Assembly (NCBI GenBank): GCA_037954665.1
Contig: JBBMOL010000092.1
Span: forward strand, 2,170,001-2,234,000
Direction: 5' to 3'
DNA length: 64,000 nucleotides
Source: Laguncularia racemosa
Taxonomy: Eukaryota; Streptophyta; Magnoliopsida; Myrtales; Combretaceae
Shown: positions 23,737 through 35,532 of the stretch, piece after piece
How positions within the stretch are numbered: the first letter of the stretch is position 1
Layout of the letters: each line of letters starts with the position of its first letter
The notes under the pieces: model-generated
Databases searched by the model: none
The model's input: the letters and a program-made list of their open reading frames with translations, nothing else
Told to the model about the DNA's origin: nothing
Program-made: the position numbers and the translations under genes

Positions 23737-26085
23737 CTAGAACTTCCCTTTTTTCAGGCACTCGGTCATAGGTGCAGCAAGGGTGCTGAAGTGACGAATA
23801 AACCTTCTATAGAAGCTCGCTAATCCCAGAAAACTCCTCAAAGCACTTACGGTGTTGGGAATGGGCCATTCCCTAATAGCTTTTACTTTCTCATCATCCA
23901 CGGTAATTCCATCACCACTAACGACAAAACCCAAGAACAACAATCTCCTAGAGAGGAATACACACTTCTTGAGATTCACAAAGAGCTTGTTCTCCCTCAG
24001 AACATTCAACACTTCCCTTACATGATCGATGTGTTCCTTCTCAGTTTTGCTATAGATCAGGATATCGTCAAAGTAAACTACGACAAACCGAGTAGAAAAG
24101 GGTCTAAGTACCTGATTCATAATACGCATGAAGGTGCTTGGGGCGTTACTGAGGCCAAAAGGCATGACCATCCATTCATATAGGCCTTCCTTAGTTTTAA
24201 AGGCCGTCTTCCACTCATCTCCTGGTCGAATCCGAATCTGATGGTAACCACTTCTCAGATCGATCTTGGAAAAGAATTTGGCCCCACTCAAGCAATCTAG
24301 CATGTCTTCCAACCTTGATATCGGGAATTTATAGCCAATGGTAATTTTGTTGATTGCTCTGCTGTCGACACACATGCGCCAACTACCATCTTTCTTTGGG
24401 GTCAGCAAAGCGGGCACTGCGCAAGGGCTCATGCTCTCCCTGATGAATCCCTTCTGGAGTAGTTCTTGCACCTTTCCCTGTAATATTTCTGTCTCCTTTG
24501 GGCTCATCCTATAATGTGGAAGATTAGGTAGGCTAGCTCCTGGAATCAAATCAATATGATGTTGGATATCCCTCATGGGAGGTAATCCATCGGGTAGCTC
24601 CTCAGATGTTATTTCCCTAAACTCCTCCAGTAACGCCTTCACACTGTCTGGCAACTCTTGGTCACTACTCTGATCTTCCTCCACGAACATCACCTGTCGG
24701 ACAACTAATGCATGGATTATATGCGTCTCCTTAATTGCTTCCCCCATCTCCCTCTCAGATTGGGTGATAGTGAGGAAAGAACTCCTCTCCGTTTTAGAAG
24801 TTTTAAGGCGGTGAGATGTTTTGAGAGGTAGGAGAGTGAACTTTACCCCATCCTTCTCTAACCGGTAAACATTCTCCCTTCCTTCGTGTTTGGCATCAAC
24901 ATCAAATTGCCAAGGCCTCCCAAACAGAAGGTGGCATGCGTCCATGTCCATGACATCACAATAGACCTCATCTCTATACTTCCCTATAGAGAAAGGTACT
25001 CTGCATCGCTCGGTGACTTCTATTTTCTCAGCCGCTTTAATCCATCCAATGGTATATGGATTCGGGTGTTTTTCAATCGTCAAATTCAATACTCTCACCG
25101 TTTCCCTACCAATGATATTCTCGCAACTCCCTCTATCCACTATCAAGTCAAACACCCTACCATCAACAGTACATCTAGTACGGAACAACTGATGTCTTTG
25201 GGACTTCTCATCACACTTCGGTGCCAACATCAACTTCCTAATGACATACGTTTCCTCATCATCTCCATAACCATCATCACCATAAAGCTCATCCCCTCCA
25301 TCCGGTTCACAGCACACCTCATCATCCTCCTCTCTATTAATAACATTAATTGGTCTCCTACTGGGGCACTCATTGGAACGATGACCCGATTGGTTGCACC
25401 TATAGCACTTTCCCATAATTGGTTTAGCATAGGGATTGTTTTGCTTAGGTACTTCCCTATTTTCCATTGGTCTCCTACTTGTTCCCCTTTCTTCTCTCTT
25501 CTCATTGCTTCCGCTTGGAGCTTCCAGGACAGCCTTCCCTCTATCCGTACCTACGGTACTGAATCCTTCGTTCTTAAACCTTCGGTTACCTCCATAAAAC
25601 CTACTGGTCTTTTCTTGTAGCATCATCTCTGCCCGAAGGGCCATGTTTTTCGCCTCATTAACGTTGCGTAAAACATGAACCCCTATCTTCTCCTTAATTT
25701 GCAGCCTCAGTCCATCCAGGTATCTAGCCACCTGCTGTCCTTCGCTTTCCCTAAGGTCGTTTCTCTCAGCCAACCTCATGAACTCTGCCGTATATTCATA
25801 CACTGTTCTCGGACCTTGTCTACACTTCTGGTATTGTTGGAACAATATTTGTTCGTAGTCAGGAGGCAGGAAATCCCTTTGGATCAATTGCTTCATTCTA
25901 TACCACGTCTGCACCGGTTGCTTTCCTTCTCTATATCGCCTATTCTGCAATCTCTCCCACCAAGCCGAAGCCCCTCCTTTCAATCTACATGCCACTAACC
26001 TCACCCTACGATTCTCCGGCACTTCCATATAATCAAAGAAACGATCCACTTCTGCCAGCCAATCTATTAAATCCTCGATGCTCAA
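23737..26085 (-). pseudogene. Gypsy gag-protease-reverse transcriptase, 782-codon open part
   Basis: Domains in order: retrotransposon gag (about residues 1-155, with SAWWERLQNRR and FLPPDYEQILF), a CCHC zinc knuckle CYRCNQSGHRSNEC (about 227-240), a retropepsin-like domain (about 300-400), and RT (about 520-740) with RMCVDSRAINK and YFDDILIYS, whose two Asp are catalytic. The protease site reads IVDRGSCEN; the family has D-S/T-G, so the Ser is replaced by Arg and the protease is probably dead. The frame ends at two adjacent stops at about 23730, where relatives have Gln and Trp codons. The first in-frame start is not the real gag start; the true start is further upstream in broken sequence. 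Confidence 0.9.
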
Positions 26086-26245
26086 ATTACCGTTAAAAGA
26101 AGGTATGTCTACCTTTAATTTGAATTCGTTGGTGTCTCCCTAATCATAGCCCTGGCGATTCCGACCATAACCACCCCCACTATATCCTCTCCGCTGTGGT
26201 TGCGGGTTTCCGGCCAACCAATCATCTTCCTCCTCAGAATCCACA

Positions 26246-26440
26246 TCATACTCTTAGACTCTTCGATTCGCAGCGATAGGTTTGTTGGTTCGGAACGCCA
26301 AAAGCAGGGTTTGCCCCGGGTCGTACTCCCCTAACGTCTCTATCCCTGTTTGTATTGGTTCCCATTGCGTCAAAACACTCTACCAGATCATCAAAACGCT
26401 GTTCGAAGCGTCGGAGTCTCTGATCCATGGTATCCAACAC
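26246..26440 (-). pseudogene. Gypsy gag N-terminal fragment
   Basis: A 64-codon frame beginning MLDTMDQRLRRFEQRFDDL, an amphipathic heptad-like start typical of chromovirus gag. Downstream the frame changes and two stop codons (about 26262 and 26142) separate it from the main gag-pol frame, so gag cannot be made intact from this copy. Confidence 0.65.
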
Positions 26441-26552
26441 TACCCTTTGAGCTGCACTTCGGTTCGCAGAGTTTCCACATCTCGAGCAACGTCCAGAACG
26501 TGATCGCCTCCTAAACTTCCGTCACTTGACATCTCCACAGGAAATTTTCCTT

Positions 26553-26566
26553 GCTCTGATACTAAC
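26553..26566 (-). other. Primer binding site of the gypsy chromovirus
   Basis: The minus strand reads TTAGTATCAGAGC immediately inside the 5' LTR. It matches the plant initiator-Met tRNA primer site TGGTATCAGAGC except at one or two positions. Confidence 0.75.
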
Positions 26567-26567
26567 T

Positions 26568-27054
26568 GACGTAGCGAGTTAGCGTAGAAAGCTTAGAGAA
26601 TCACTCAACGAATGAATCTCTCAAACAAACAATGGTTGCGCACAACCACTAAAGGCGAGAAGTCTCTCACGAAATGTATTTCAAGAATAAAATAAGACGT
26701 AACCCTAACATCACTACAAAAAGGTTTATATACTCTCCTAAAATTATCAAAAGGAAAAAACGAATCTGCGCGTACACGGTCTAAGGCACGGTCGTGCTTC
26801 GAACCGTGTTGGACTCTATGACAATTAGTGTTCAATACCCCTACTCGAGATACGGTCGTGCTTCAGGCTGTGTTAGACACTGTGAGATCTTGCGGTTTGA
26901 TACCCTTGCTTGAGACACGGCCGTGCTTCAGGCCGTGTTAGACACTATGAGATCTTGCGGTTTGATACCCTTGCTCGAGACACGGCCGTGTTTCCGGCCG
27001 TGCGCAGAACCCGTGCTCCCAACCGTATGATCGCTTCTTGTATCCCCTCCATCA
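26568..27054 (-). repeat. 5' LTR of the gypsy chromovirus
   Basis: 487 bp partner of the 3' LTR. The minus-strand TATA-like GTATATAAACC lies at about 26724-26734, downstream of the 65-bp CpG-rich units. Differences from the other LTR are mostly C/T and G/A, often in CpG words. Confidence 0.93.
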
Positions 27055-30000
27055 AATCACATCTTACCGTCTAAACTAGTTACTTAAAGCTGATTTCGTT
27101 TTCCTCTATAAACATTTTACTTTTATGTAGCAAAACAAGATTGGAAACGAGACACATAAAATATTATTTTTATAAAAGAAAAAAATTCATTAGATATTGC
27201 ATACTATATATTATACATATAATGTAAATATCAATAAGATTTCAATATATATATATACATAATTTTTAAATTAATTACCATTCTTATATATATTAAAATT
27301 TTATTAATATTTATATATCATATGTATATAATAATTGTATGAAAAATACAAAGAGTTTTCTTTCTTTTGGCCTGCAGCCTGTGGATAACATTATTCTCGA
27401 CATCACGTATAACCGCGGTCAGCACCCATTAGTCATCTCCACCTGCCACATTTCAAAGACAAAAGGTGGAAGAGAATCTCAGTGCAGCTAAACTGCTAAA
27501 GAAGCAAACGAAAGGTGGGTTCTCTTAACCCTTTCAACCTCTCAATATATATATATAAAAGAAACCCTCAATGCGTACATCTCTTACTTTATGAGTACTA
27601 GCTCCAATAATTAGTTGAAATGAGTTGTACTTCGTCCCGTTTGAAAATACCCCAGAAGCTAGCTAGTTTGTTGGTATGATGGCTGTTGGTATATTCTGTA
27701 TAAAATGTCAATGGGGTTAATTATACGGTTAATATATATATATATATATATTTAATAAAGTATATAATTAGTATAAGAAAGTACAATTTGTTTTTTTTTT
27801 TTAATTTTTAACAAATACATCGAAACATCCGTCAAGACACCTTTTATTACTATTATACATAAGCATTTCATGCATGTGCTTTACCCTGCAAACCCAGCAA
27901 AAATATACAGTTCATCTGATTTATATGGTGTCTTGTTGGAACATGGAAACCTATTATATATGGTGCACCCTGACCCGAGGGACATCGTGTACTTGAAGTT
28001 CAAAGAAGGGAAGGTGCAGGGAAACTTCGTTTTGTCATTTAATATGATCATGATAATCAGGTTTCTTGTTGTTAGCCCTAAGAATATTTAATGTCCCTTG
28101 TTTTGTTCATCTTTCATCAGGATCATGACACAAGAAAGAGACGTAAAGGCTGATGCCGAACCCTTCTTTGTCCTCATTACATGCATTTCTACTGTTAATT
28201 GATATGATATATTATACTTTAATATTGATAAGGAGAGGAGCCTTTCAATTTTCCTGAGGGTTTGAAAATGTTATAATAATACTACTGCCCACTCTCACCT
28301 AGCTTTATGACTCTCCTCTTCTTCTTCTTTTTTTTTTTTTTTTATAAAAAAAAATTCTTTTCTTTAGTGTACCAAAAGCAGCACATTTATACTAGTAGAA
28401 GATTTATAAGAAAAGAAACTATCTTGATTCAATCTATATCTCTTAAGCAAGTTAGATTAATGATTCTCAAACTAAAATTAAAATAAACACATATTAATAA
28501 AAACCTGTTTAGAAAGATTTTTATGATATGTCAAACTCTACAGTATCTAAATCATTATTGTGTCTCAAAAAAAAAAAAAAAGAGACATTCAAAATGCCAA
28601 CCTTAACGAAGTTCTTGCAGTTGTACTTATGGGTTAAAACTTCAAATCGTATTTACACTCTTCAAATTATTCCACTTTTTTTTCCACACTTTTATAGCTC
28701 ATTTCGTGGTGTGATGACTGAAAATAATACGTTGTGAATGGAATTGAATAACAAGAAAAAATTGTAGATAATACCTGAGTCGATAATCCTATATATATTT
28801 ATATATTATTTAATTATAATTATGTTAAAAGTGATAATAAGTTGGGATGAAAAAGTTTTCGATGTTAAAGGTAGGAGGCCCTACAACCTGAAACTTATTC
28901 TACAACGTTATGGAATCATTGTGTAATTTCAATGATGTGATTTTATTTTTTTTGTCCGTATTTCTTATAGCTAAGAATATTTATACATATACTGCTATCG
29001 TTTCAAAAAAAAAAAAAAACGAAAAAGATAAAAAAGAAAAGAAACTGTGTTTGAGCATATTGTAATGTTTTTCATCTCCAAAATTATTAATATTCACAGC
29101 GGAGTTTCTATTTCATTGATTATGTGTTTTCATTATAGGGTTTTATATATTTATTGGGAGATTAAATAAAATGTTAAAGATTTTTAATTAAGGTCCACCG
29201 ACCAGTTCCGATGAACACTCCTTATTTATAATGGGTTTCATAAATAGTTTGTGAGGACATGAGATCAGATAGTTGACTTGTGATAATACTACATTTACCG
29301 ACCATATTTTTGTCTAAATGAATTCGCCAAATTAATTCAAAAACGACGAGAAATGTCAAAGGACAGTAAAGCACATACGGCGTGTACGACGATATTGCCG
29401 TAGACGTCACAAATTGCTTGGATAAATTAAAATTAAGCAATGGCTTGAGGTCCGGGGCCATCGCTTTTGTGGATATAGTATATATCACCACAAAAAAAAA
29501 AAAAATGTATGATATTTTGCAATTTTTATGTCTTAGTTTGATTATGTCACGAGGTACTTATTTCATTATAGAAATTAATGTAATAAAAAAATTAATTATT
29601 GAATAATGGATTAAATGGTCCACCAATAAAACCGTAAAATTACTTTTCATTATGTAATGATAAAATAAAATCTTGATGCATGAGGATTTATTTATTCATT
29701 TAGCAAAATGAGAGTGAAATGTTCAACCTAATTATTTCAGGTGTGCTAAGTCTTTTAAATACACTAATTTACTAGTTTTACGTTTTTGTTATCAATTGTT
29801 TGTATTGCTCTTCTATTGTTTATTGCACTTTTTCACCAAGGTGATGTAGAAATGAATCAAATTTATTTGTATTTGTAGTCTATTCGAGTTCAATCTGATG
29901 TTTCATTGAGTTCGATTCATTTGATAAGTTCGAACTTGAGTTACTTGAGTAGCTTATTTAGTTAAATTTGAGTTTTGTGATATTTAGCTCCATTAACTCA

Positions 30001-31554
30001 TAAATTTAATCAAGTTTTAAGTCAAGCTCAAATATTAGTCTAGATCGAGTTCAATTTGGGTATTGGTGTTATTTTAATTAAATATTTTGAAAATTATGTC
30101 TAGTTGTTGAGTGTCACTTCAAATCAGATTTTAACTTAAAATTATAAGCTCAATTGAATTTGGGTCAAACTCAAATTCTTAAATTTCAAATCAAGACTCA
30201 ATTTCAATGCTTTATATATATAACTCATGCTCCATGATAGTTGGTACAAAATGATATATTATAATATCGTTAAACTTTAGGTAAATAGTAAATATACCCT
30301 TCAAACAATCATCAATAATGATAGAGCTCTTGAGCTTTGAAAGTATGGTTTTACATTATCATAACTTTAAAAATATGCGTATATATTTAAATCATTGCCA
30401 AAAATTTAAAAGTAGTGTGCTATTCACTATTCTTTTAGCAACAATTTTAGGATTTCAACAACAATTAGGGATATTTGCATTTTTATAGAAGTTATTGAAG
30501 GTAAAATTACATTTATATACAATTATTTCGAAAAGAGAAAAAAGCTAAAAATGGCAAGTGGAAATAGGATATAAATAATAAGGTCCATTTAGCCTTAGCT
30601 CGGAGACATTGTGACTTTACTGATTTGTTTATATTTTATGTTGCAGTTTTAGGAAAATTTTCCTGCCGTGCACTCTTGTATTATGTATTTCTTCAATTAC
30701 TTTACCGATCGGAGTCCTCAGTCGTAACAATGAAGTCCGGATGGAAATTTTAGTACAAAAGTCGCATAGATGAACGTAGTGAAAATGTCCTAAAAGTCAG
30801 GTGGGTGAAGAAAAAAAAAAAGGTAGAAGAAAACAGACTTGCTGATAAAATTAAAGAAAAAAAAAAACCGCATCGTCTAGTAATTTAAATCATCACATGA
30901 GTCAGATGAGTGGTAAATAGTAATAAACAAGAATTTATTACATAACATTTTTTTTTAATATATTAAGAAAACACCTTTTAAAACCATCCACAATTATTAC
31001 AAGTTATAACAACGCAGTAATTTCATCCATTGGTGCCCATAGCTTGATCCACCACTTGATATATGAGTTGTAATGAATCTTTTTTTTTTTTTTTTCCTTC
31101 TGGGCACATCATGAATGCTTAAATCTTGTGAATATGTTACTTTATTTTGACTTCTGAAATAAATACAATCGTGTGATCTACCTACACTTGAAGCAAGTAG
31201 CCAGCTATCCTCCTGCAATGCATGGCATAATGTAGACACACTTCTTTAATATTTTTGTGTATCAACGCAATAAGTGTGAAGTTGAAATTGACAGATACTT
31301 TTAGATACCATGCAACTTCCACGAAAGAGATAAGGTGCATCAAAAGAAATAGTAAAAAAGGAGCTACCAAGGCAGTTACAAAATTTTATAGAAACATGCA
31401 AGAAACTCCCCCCTTTCTCTCTCTCTCTCCTACAAAACAATACATTTTAATTTCCTCTCATGAGTGTACTTTTTCTTGGCTTTAATGGCTACGCTCCTCC
31501 TTCCACGAACCTCTCTTCACCTTCACTCCATCAATCTCCTTCATGAAACCTTAC
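27055..31554. other. Gene-free region upstream of the EF-hand gene
   Basis: AT-rich with a TATA-like run (27545-27560), poly(A)/(T) tracts and an AT dinucleotide run (27732-27751). A slightly GC-richer patch at 27870-28020 contains a 73-codon plus frame with HPDPRDIVYLKFKEGK, which I do not recognise and cannot call a gene. A patch around 29370-29470 is also less AT-rich and includes a short inverted repeat (attgcttgg/ttaagcaat). No supported gene. Confidence 0.45.
29870..30240. repeat. GAGTTCGA-rich MITE-like stretch
   Basis: Many variants of gagttcgaa, tcgagttcaa, caagctcaaa and ttgagttac occur in both orientations, as in common plant MITE or degenerate hAT-derived sequences. I cannot find clean termini or a target duplication. 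Confidence 0.25.
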
Positions 31555-31564
31555 ATATTTATAG
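31555..31564 (+). promoter_or_regulatory. Candidate TATA box of the EF-hand gene
   Basis: atatttatag followed by a C-rich stretch (cccccctactacacc), about 160 bp before the start codon. This would give a leader of roughly 130 nt. A CT-rich tract lies at 31414-31428. Confidence 0.45.
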
Positions 31565-31724
31565 CCCCCCCTACTACACCCTCTCCTCTTCATCACACAC
31601 ATTACCGTCATCCCTCGCCATATATTTGGATATTTTCTCACTAAACATACTATACTAGACAAAATTTCCACTTTTTTCTTTTTCCATTATTAGACCAACA
31701 TACATACACACTTTACACCTAAAC

Positions 31725-32057
31725 ATGGCATTAGAGATAAGCGCGCTCGATTTCGAGGACTACTTCCCGTCAATGATCGTGAGGTTGGGGGCTGAAGGGT
31801 TTATAGGAGAACTGTGCAATGGATTCCAGTTGCTGATGGATGGCGAGAAGGGAGTGATCACGTTTGAGAGCTTGAAGAGGAACAGCCTAATGCTAGGGTT
31901 ACAAGACATGAGGGATGACGAGATAGTCTGTATGTTGAGGGAAGGTGACTTGGATGGAGATGGGAATCTTAATCAACTGGAGTTTTGCATTCTCATGTTC
32001 AGATTAAGTCCCGGTTTGATGGATGGATCGAAGCAGTGGGTGGCCGAGGTGATCTAA
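31725..32057 (+). CDS. PBP1/KIC/CMI1-type small EF-hand calcium sensor
   Basis: An intronless 110-residue protein of the plant PBP1/KIC family. Members are small cytosolic or nuclear calcium sensors: PBP1 binds the PINOID kinase, KIC binds the kinesin KCBP, and CMI1 binds the ROP effector ICR1. One canonical EF loop is visible, DLDGDGNLNQLE (75-86), with Asp/Asn at positions 1, 3, 5, 7, 9 and Glu at 12. An upstream half-hand, MDGEKGVITFESL (38-50), is degenerate. The C-terminus FRLSPGLMDGSKQW is the family's usual tail. The first Met fits the family start (ALEISALDFEDYFP). The frame is intact. Which family member is orthologous cannot be decided here. Confidence 0.9.
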   Translation: MALEISALDFEDYFPSMIVRLGAEGFIGELCNGFQLLMDGEKGVITFESLKRNSLMLGLQDMRDDEIVCMLREGDLDGDGNLNQLEFCILMFRLSPGLMDGSKQWVAEVI

Positions 32058-33244
32058 GCTTAGTTTCATCATCCCAAGTATATTCTATCATGATATATAT
32101 AAATATATATATATATTATATGCATGTTAATTAATTTAGCAATATCACCTTGTGCCTTATTTCTTATGTAGCTTTATTTGAATATGTTCCTAATAAATTA
32201 GTTGAAAATTGGAATGACTTAAGTATTTTCTTAGCTCGACCTATTATAGAAGTCGCATTCTTCTTTGTAATTTGCAATGTCAAAATCGTGTCAATTTAAT
32301 TGTTTATGCTGGATTCTAGTTTAGTTGGTGGATTTCGATTTTTTAGGACCAATCTAAGGGATGATTTTCTCTGCAAATACAATCGTTGGAAGCCTTGATC
32401 TAATTTATTGATTTTAGCTAGCCTGGTCACGATTGTTGAGATTTGATTCAAGTCTATCAAGCCAAACAAGGAACCGATACTAACTATCCTTAAAATAGTT
32501 TAAATTCACGATCGATTACTTTAGATGAGTCGAGTTTGGAGGATATCATGGTGAATATGCATAGCTGAGGACCATTAATGATGCGATTATCTTCGTTCTT
32601 TGGTTGATGTGTTGTAATCTGATCAAGATCTAACTGCTTATAGCCAGCTAGTGAAGTTCCTTATCCACGGATGATGTTATGTTGTGCCTGGTTCTCATAA
32701 CCTAACATGAGGGCCACTATTCGCCAAGAGTAATTAATTAAATATAATTGCATCGTTTCTAAATCTAACGCTCGGTACTGGTACTGACACAGTCCATGTG
32801 CATGATGAGAGCTGACACTATTTTCAACCAAAAAAAGTATCACGATGCACCACACCATGTCAATGCAATTACACATAATAAAACGTGATAAATACCTAGA
32901 CTTACTCAAAATTGTCAAAGATGCACACGATAGTTGTAACGACTTATTTTATAAACTAACTATGTACTGTCCTAAATAGTAAACTACTGTCTGCGATTTG
33001 AGGTTTAATATCTACATATATACTTCTCATTATTTGCTAAGTTTTACGTGGTAAAAGACTTACAAATAGATGCACAAATGGAGTCCACACAAGGAGACTA
33101 AATAAACATGTATCCAAAAGTTGACCTAATGAAAAACATCAATCAAAATCGTCCCACTGGACCACTGAAAATCAAGCAGATCTGGTTGCCTCAGACCACA
33201 ACGAGCGCTCAATAAAAGTTAAAAATCCATCCAACCCTTGTAAA
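32058..33244. other. 3' flank and spacer after the EF-hand gene
   Basis: The 3' untranslated region probably ends near 32150-32200 (aataaatta at about 32190). The rest is AT-rich spacer with no recognisable gene; the minus frame at 32661-32918 has no features. Confidence 0.4.
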
Positions 33245-33249
33245 GTAAC

Positions 33250-33755
33250 TGTTACGATTATGTTAAGGACAAAAATAATGATAAAAAAATATATTAACAA
33301 TTGTAAAAAAATAAAAAAACATAAAATTTACATGGAAAACCCAAATCGAAAAAAACCACAGGCAAAAGAGATGATAAATTCACTCATTTGAAATTGGAGT
33401 ACACAACTGAGATAATACAACTCAAAAGACAAATCTTTCAAAAGAATTCGAATAAAGCTTCCTAATACTCTCTCATTCACATGTCACACAATGCTAAAAA
33501 CACCCCATATATATATAAGTGCAAAACTTAGGAAAATAAAATAGACTGGCTTAAGAATGACACAAAAGCTGGTAGCTTAAATACATACGTTGCCGGCTTA
33601 AATCTTAAGCCTAAATCCTACACCACCGGCTTAAATGCTAGCGGCCTCCAAGCTTCATACGCCGACCTTATAGGCTAGCGGCCTTCATTCCAAAGCCGAC
33701 AACGTTGAGCACAAAAGCTGTCGGCCTTCAACCAAATTCGAGGCATTAATCAACA
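33250..33755 (-). repeat. 3' LTR of the copia element
   Basis: 506 bp, starts tgttacgattatg and ends taatcaaca on the plus strand. Contains repeated cggcttaaat/aagccta words and an AT core catatatatataag (about 33507-33520) that reads as a TATA box on the minus strand. Confidence 0.95.
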
Positions 33756-34039
33756 ATCTCTACCTTGACACAAATTTGATTATTCTCGATTATTCCAAAA
33801 CTTCAATATACAATAGGAAACATTCTCTTCCTCTTCCATAAACTTCAAAAGATAATTATCAGCAACCAATACCAACCAAGTTCAAGCAATGTTCAAACTT
33901 GGTCATAGGAAGTGTTTTTGTCACATAACAATGGATTATTCCGGGTGCTGACTTTGCTCACTACAATTTCACCACGAGCAATAATATCATGAACAAAGTG
34001 ATATCTAATATCGATGTGTTTTGACCTCTTATGAAACAT

Positions 34040-34348
34040 CTAATCCTTTGTGAGGTAAATTGCACTCCGACTATCACAATTAATAGTAATAGTCTTTACA
34101 TCATCATTGAGCTCTCCAAATAATCCCTGCAACCAAATAGCTTCTTTAAAAACTTCTTTGATGGCCATATATTCAGCTTCAGTAGTAGATAGAGCTATTG
34201 TAGCTTGCAATGTGGCTTTCCAATTGATGGCACAACCTCGAAGTGTAAAGATATACCTTGTGAGAGATCTTCTCTTATTTAAATCTCCAACAAAATCAGA
34301 GTCCACAAAACCGATAAGACTATCTCTAGCTTTACAAATTGTAAACAA
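34040..34348 (-). pseudogene. Copia RNase H fragment
   Basis: Contains IGFVDSDFVGDLNKRRSLT, WKATLQATIALSTTEAEYMA and NCDSRSAIYLTKD, the typical copia RNase H blocks with catalytic Asp and Glu in place. The frame starts after a stop near 34353. Confidence 0.9.
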
Positions 34349-34383
34349 ATATTAATAGTACCTCTTAAGCATTTGAAGATCCA

Positions 34384-35307
34384 CTAAATTGCTCTCCAGT
34401 GTTCTTTGCTAGGATTTGCCATATACCTGCTAACAACACTTACGGCATGTGACAGATCTGGGTGAGTACATACCATACTATACATAAGAGATCCCACAAC
34501 GCTAAAGTATGAAACCTTTGAATTGTAATTTATTTCTTCATCTGATTTAGGAGATTGAGTAGACAAAAGCTTCAAATGAGATGCTGAGGGAGTATTGACA
34601 GGCTTAGCATTCATCCTATTGAACCTGCGAAGTATCTTTTCAAAGTACCCCTTCAAACTTAGATGTAACATTCCTGATTCTCTATTTTTTAGAATTTCCA
34701 TTCCAAGTATCTTCTTTACTGCTCCCAAATCCTTCATATCAAACTCTCTACTCAATTGGGTTTTAACCCTTTCAATCTCTCTTCTATCTTTAGCTGCAAT
34801 CAGCATATCATCAACATATAATAATAAATAAACAAAACACCTATCGTCACATTTCTTGAAATAGACACAGCTATCATAACTACTTCTCATGAACTGATGA
34901 GAAGTCATAAAAGAATTGAATCTTTTATACCACTACTTGGGTAACTGCTTTAACCCATACAGAGATTTCTTCAACATGTAAACATGGTCTTCCTTTCTTG
35001 AGGCTACAAAGCCTTTTGGTTGTTGCATGTAAATATCTTCCTCAAGCTCTCCATGTAAAAAAGCAGTCTTCACATCTAGCTGTTCTAATTCAAGATCTTG
35101 CAAGGCTACAATACCAAAAAGTGCTCTATTTGAACTGTGTTTTACAGCAGGAGAAAACACATTAGTAAAATCAATACCCGGTATCTGACTGCCTTTTACG
35201 ACTAGTCTGGCCTTATATCTGGGTTCTTCAATACCTGGTGCACTTTCTTTTTTCTTATAAACCCATTTGCACTTAAATGTTTTCTTCCCTTTAGGAAGCT
35301 TCACCAA
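34384..35307 (-). pseudogene. Copia reverse transcriptase, broken
   Basis: Frame 34933-35307 has KCKWVYKKKE, ARLVVKGSQIPGIDF and QLDVKTAFLHGELEEDIYM. Frame 34384-34908 has the catalytic LLYVDDMLIAA, then LGAVKKILGMEI. A stop near 34930 separates the two. Confidence 0.92.
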
Positions 35308-35532
35308 ATCCCAAGTACTATTTTTCTAAAGGGATTCCATCTCTTCCTGCATTGCAATCATCCACTTGCCAAAGTCTTCACAATTAACAGCCTTTGTGTA
35401 AGTGGATGGCTCCTGATTGGATTCAATATCCTCTGCAACATTTAGAGCATAAGCTACAAGATTTGCCTCTACAAATCTCTGAGGTGGTTTAACTTCTCTC
35501 CTAGGCTTGTCTTTAGCAATAGAGTATTGTGG

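Larger units (their letters stand above)
21503..27054 (-). mobile_element. Ty3/gypsy chromovirus, complete with two LTRs, CRM-like
   Basis: A 5.55 kb element on the minus strand: 5' LTR 26568-27054, primer site, gag, protease, RT, RNase H, integrase, polypurine tract, 3' LTR 21503-21991. Outer ends are TG...CA. Flanks are aatta (21498-21502) and aatca (27055-27059), a 5-bp duplication with one change. The LTRs differ at roughly sixteen positions, nearly all transitions, so insertion is fairly recent. The polyprotein is broken by frameshifts and nonsense codons. The integrase frame runs into the 3' LTR and lacks a visible chromodomain, both features reported for CRM-clade elements; Reina or other chromoviruses remain possible. 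Confidence 0.92.

Noticed and set aside
24886..25620. 244-codon plus-strand frame
   Set aside because: Exact antisense of the gypsy gag/protease region, whose minus-strand frame has clear domains. The plus translation has no recognisable motif.
27870..28091. 73-codon plus frame with HPDPRDIVYLKFKEGK
   Set aside because: Less AT-rich than its surroundings and faintly gene-like, but no family recognised, no supporting neighbouring exon found. Could be a gene relic.
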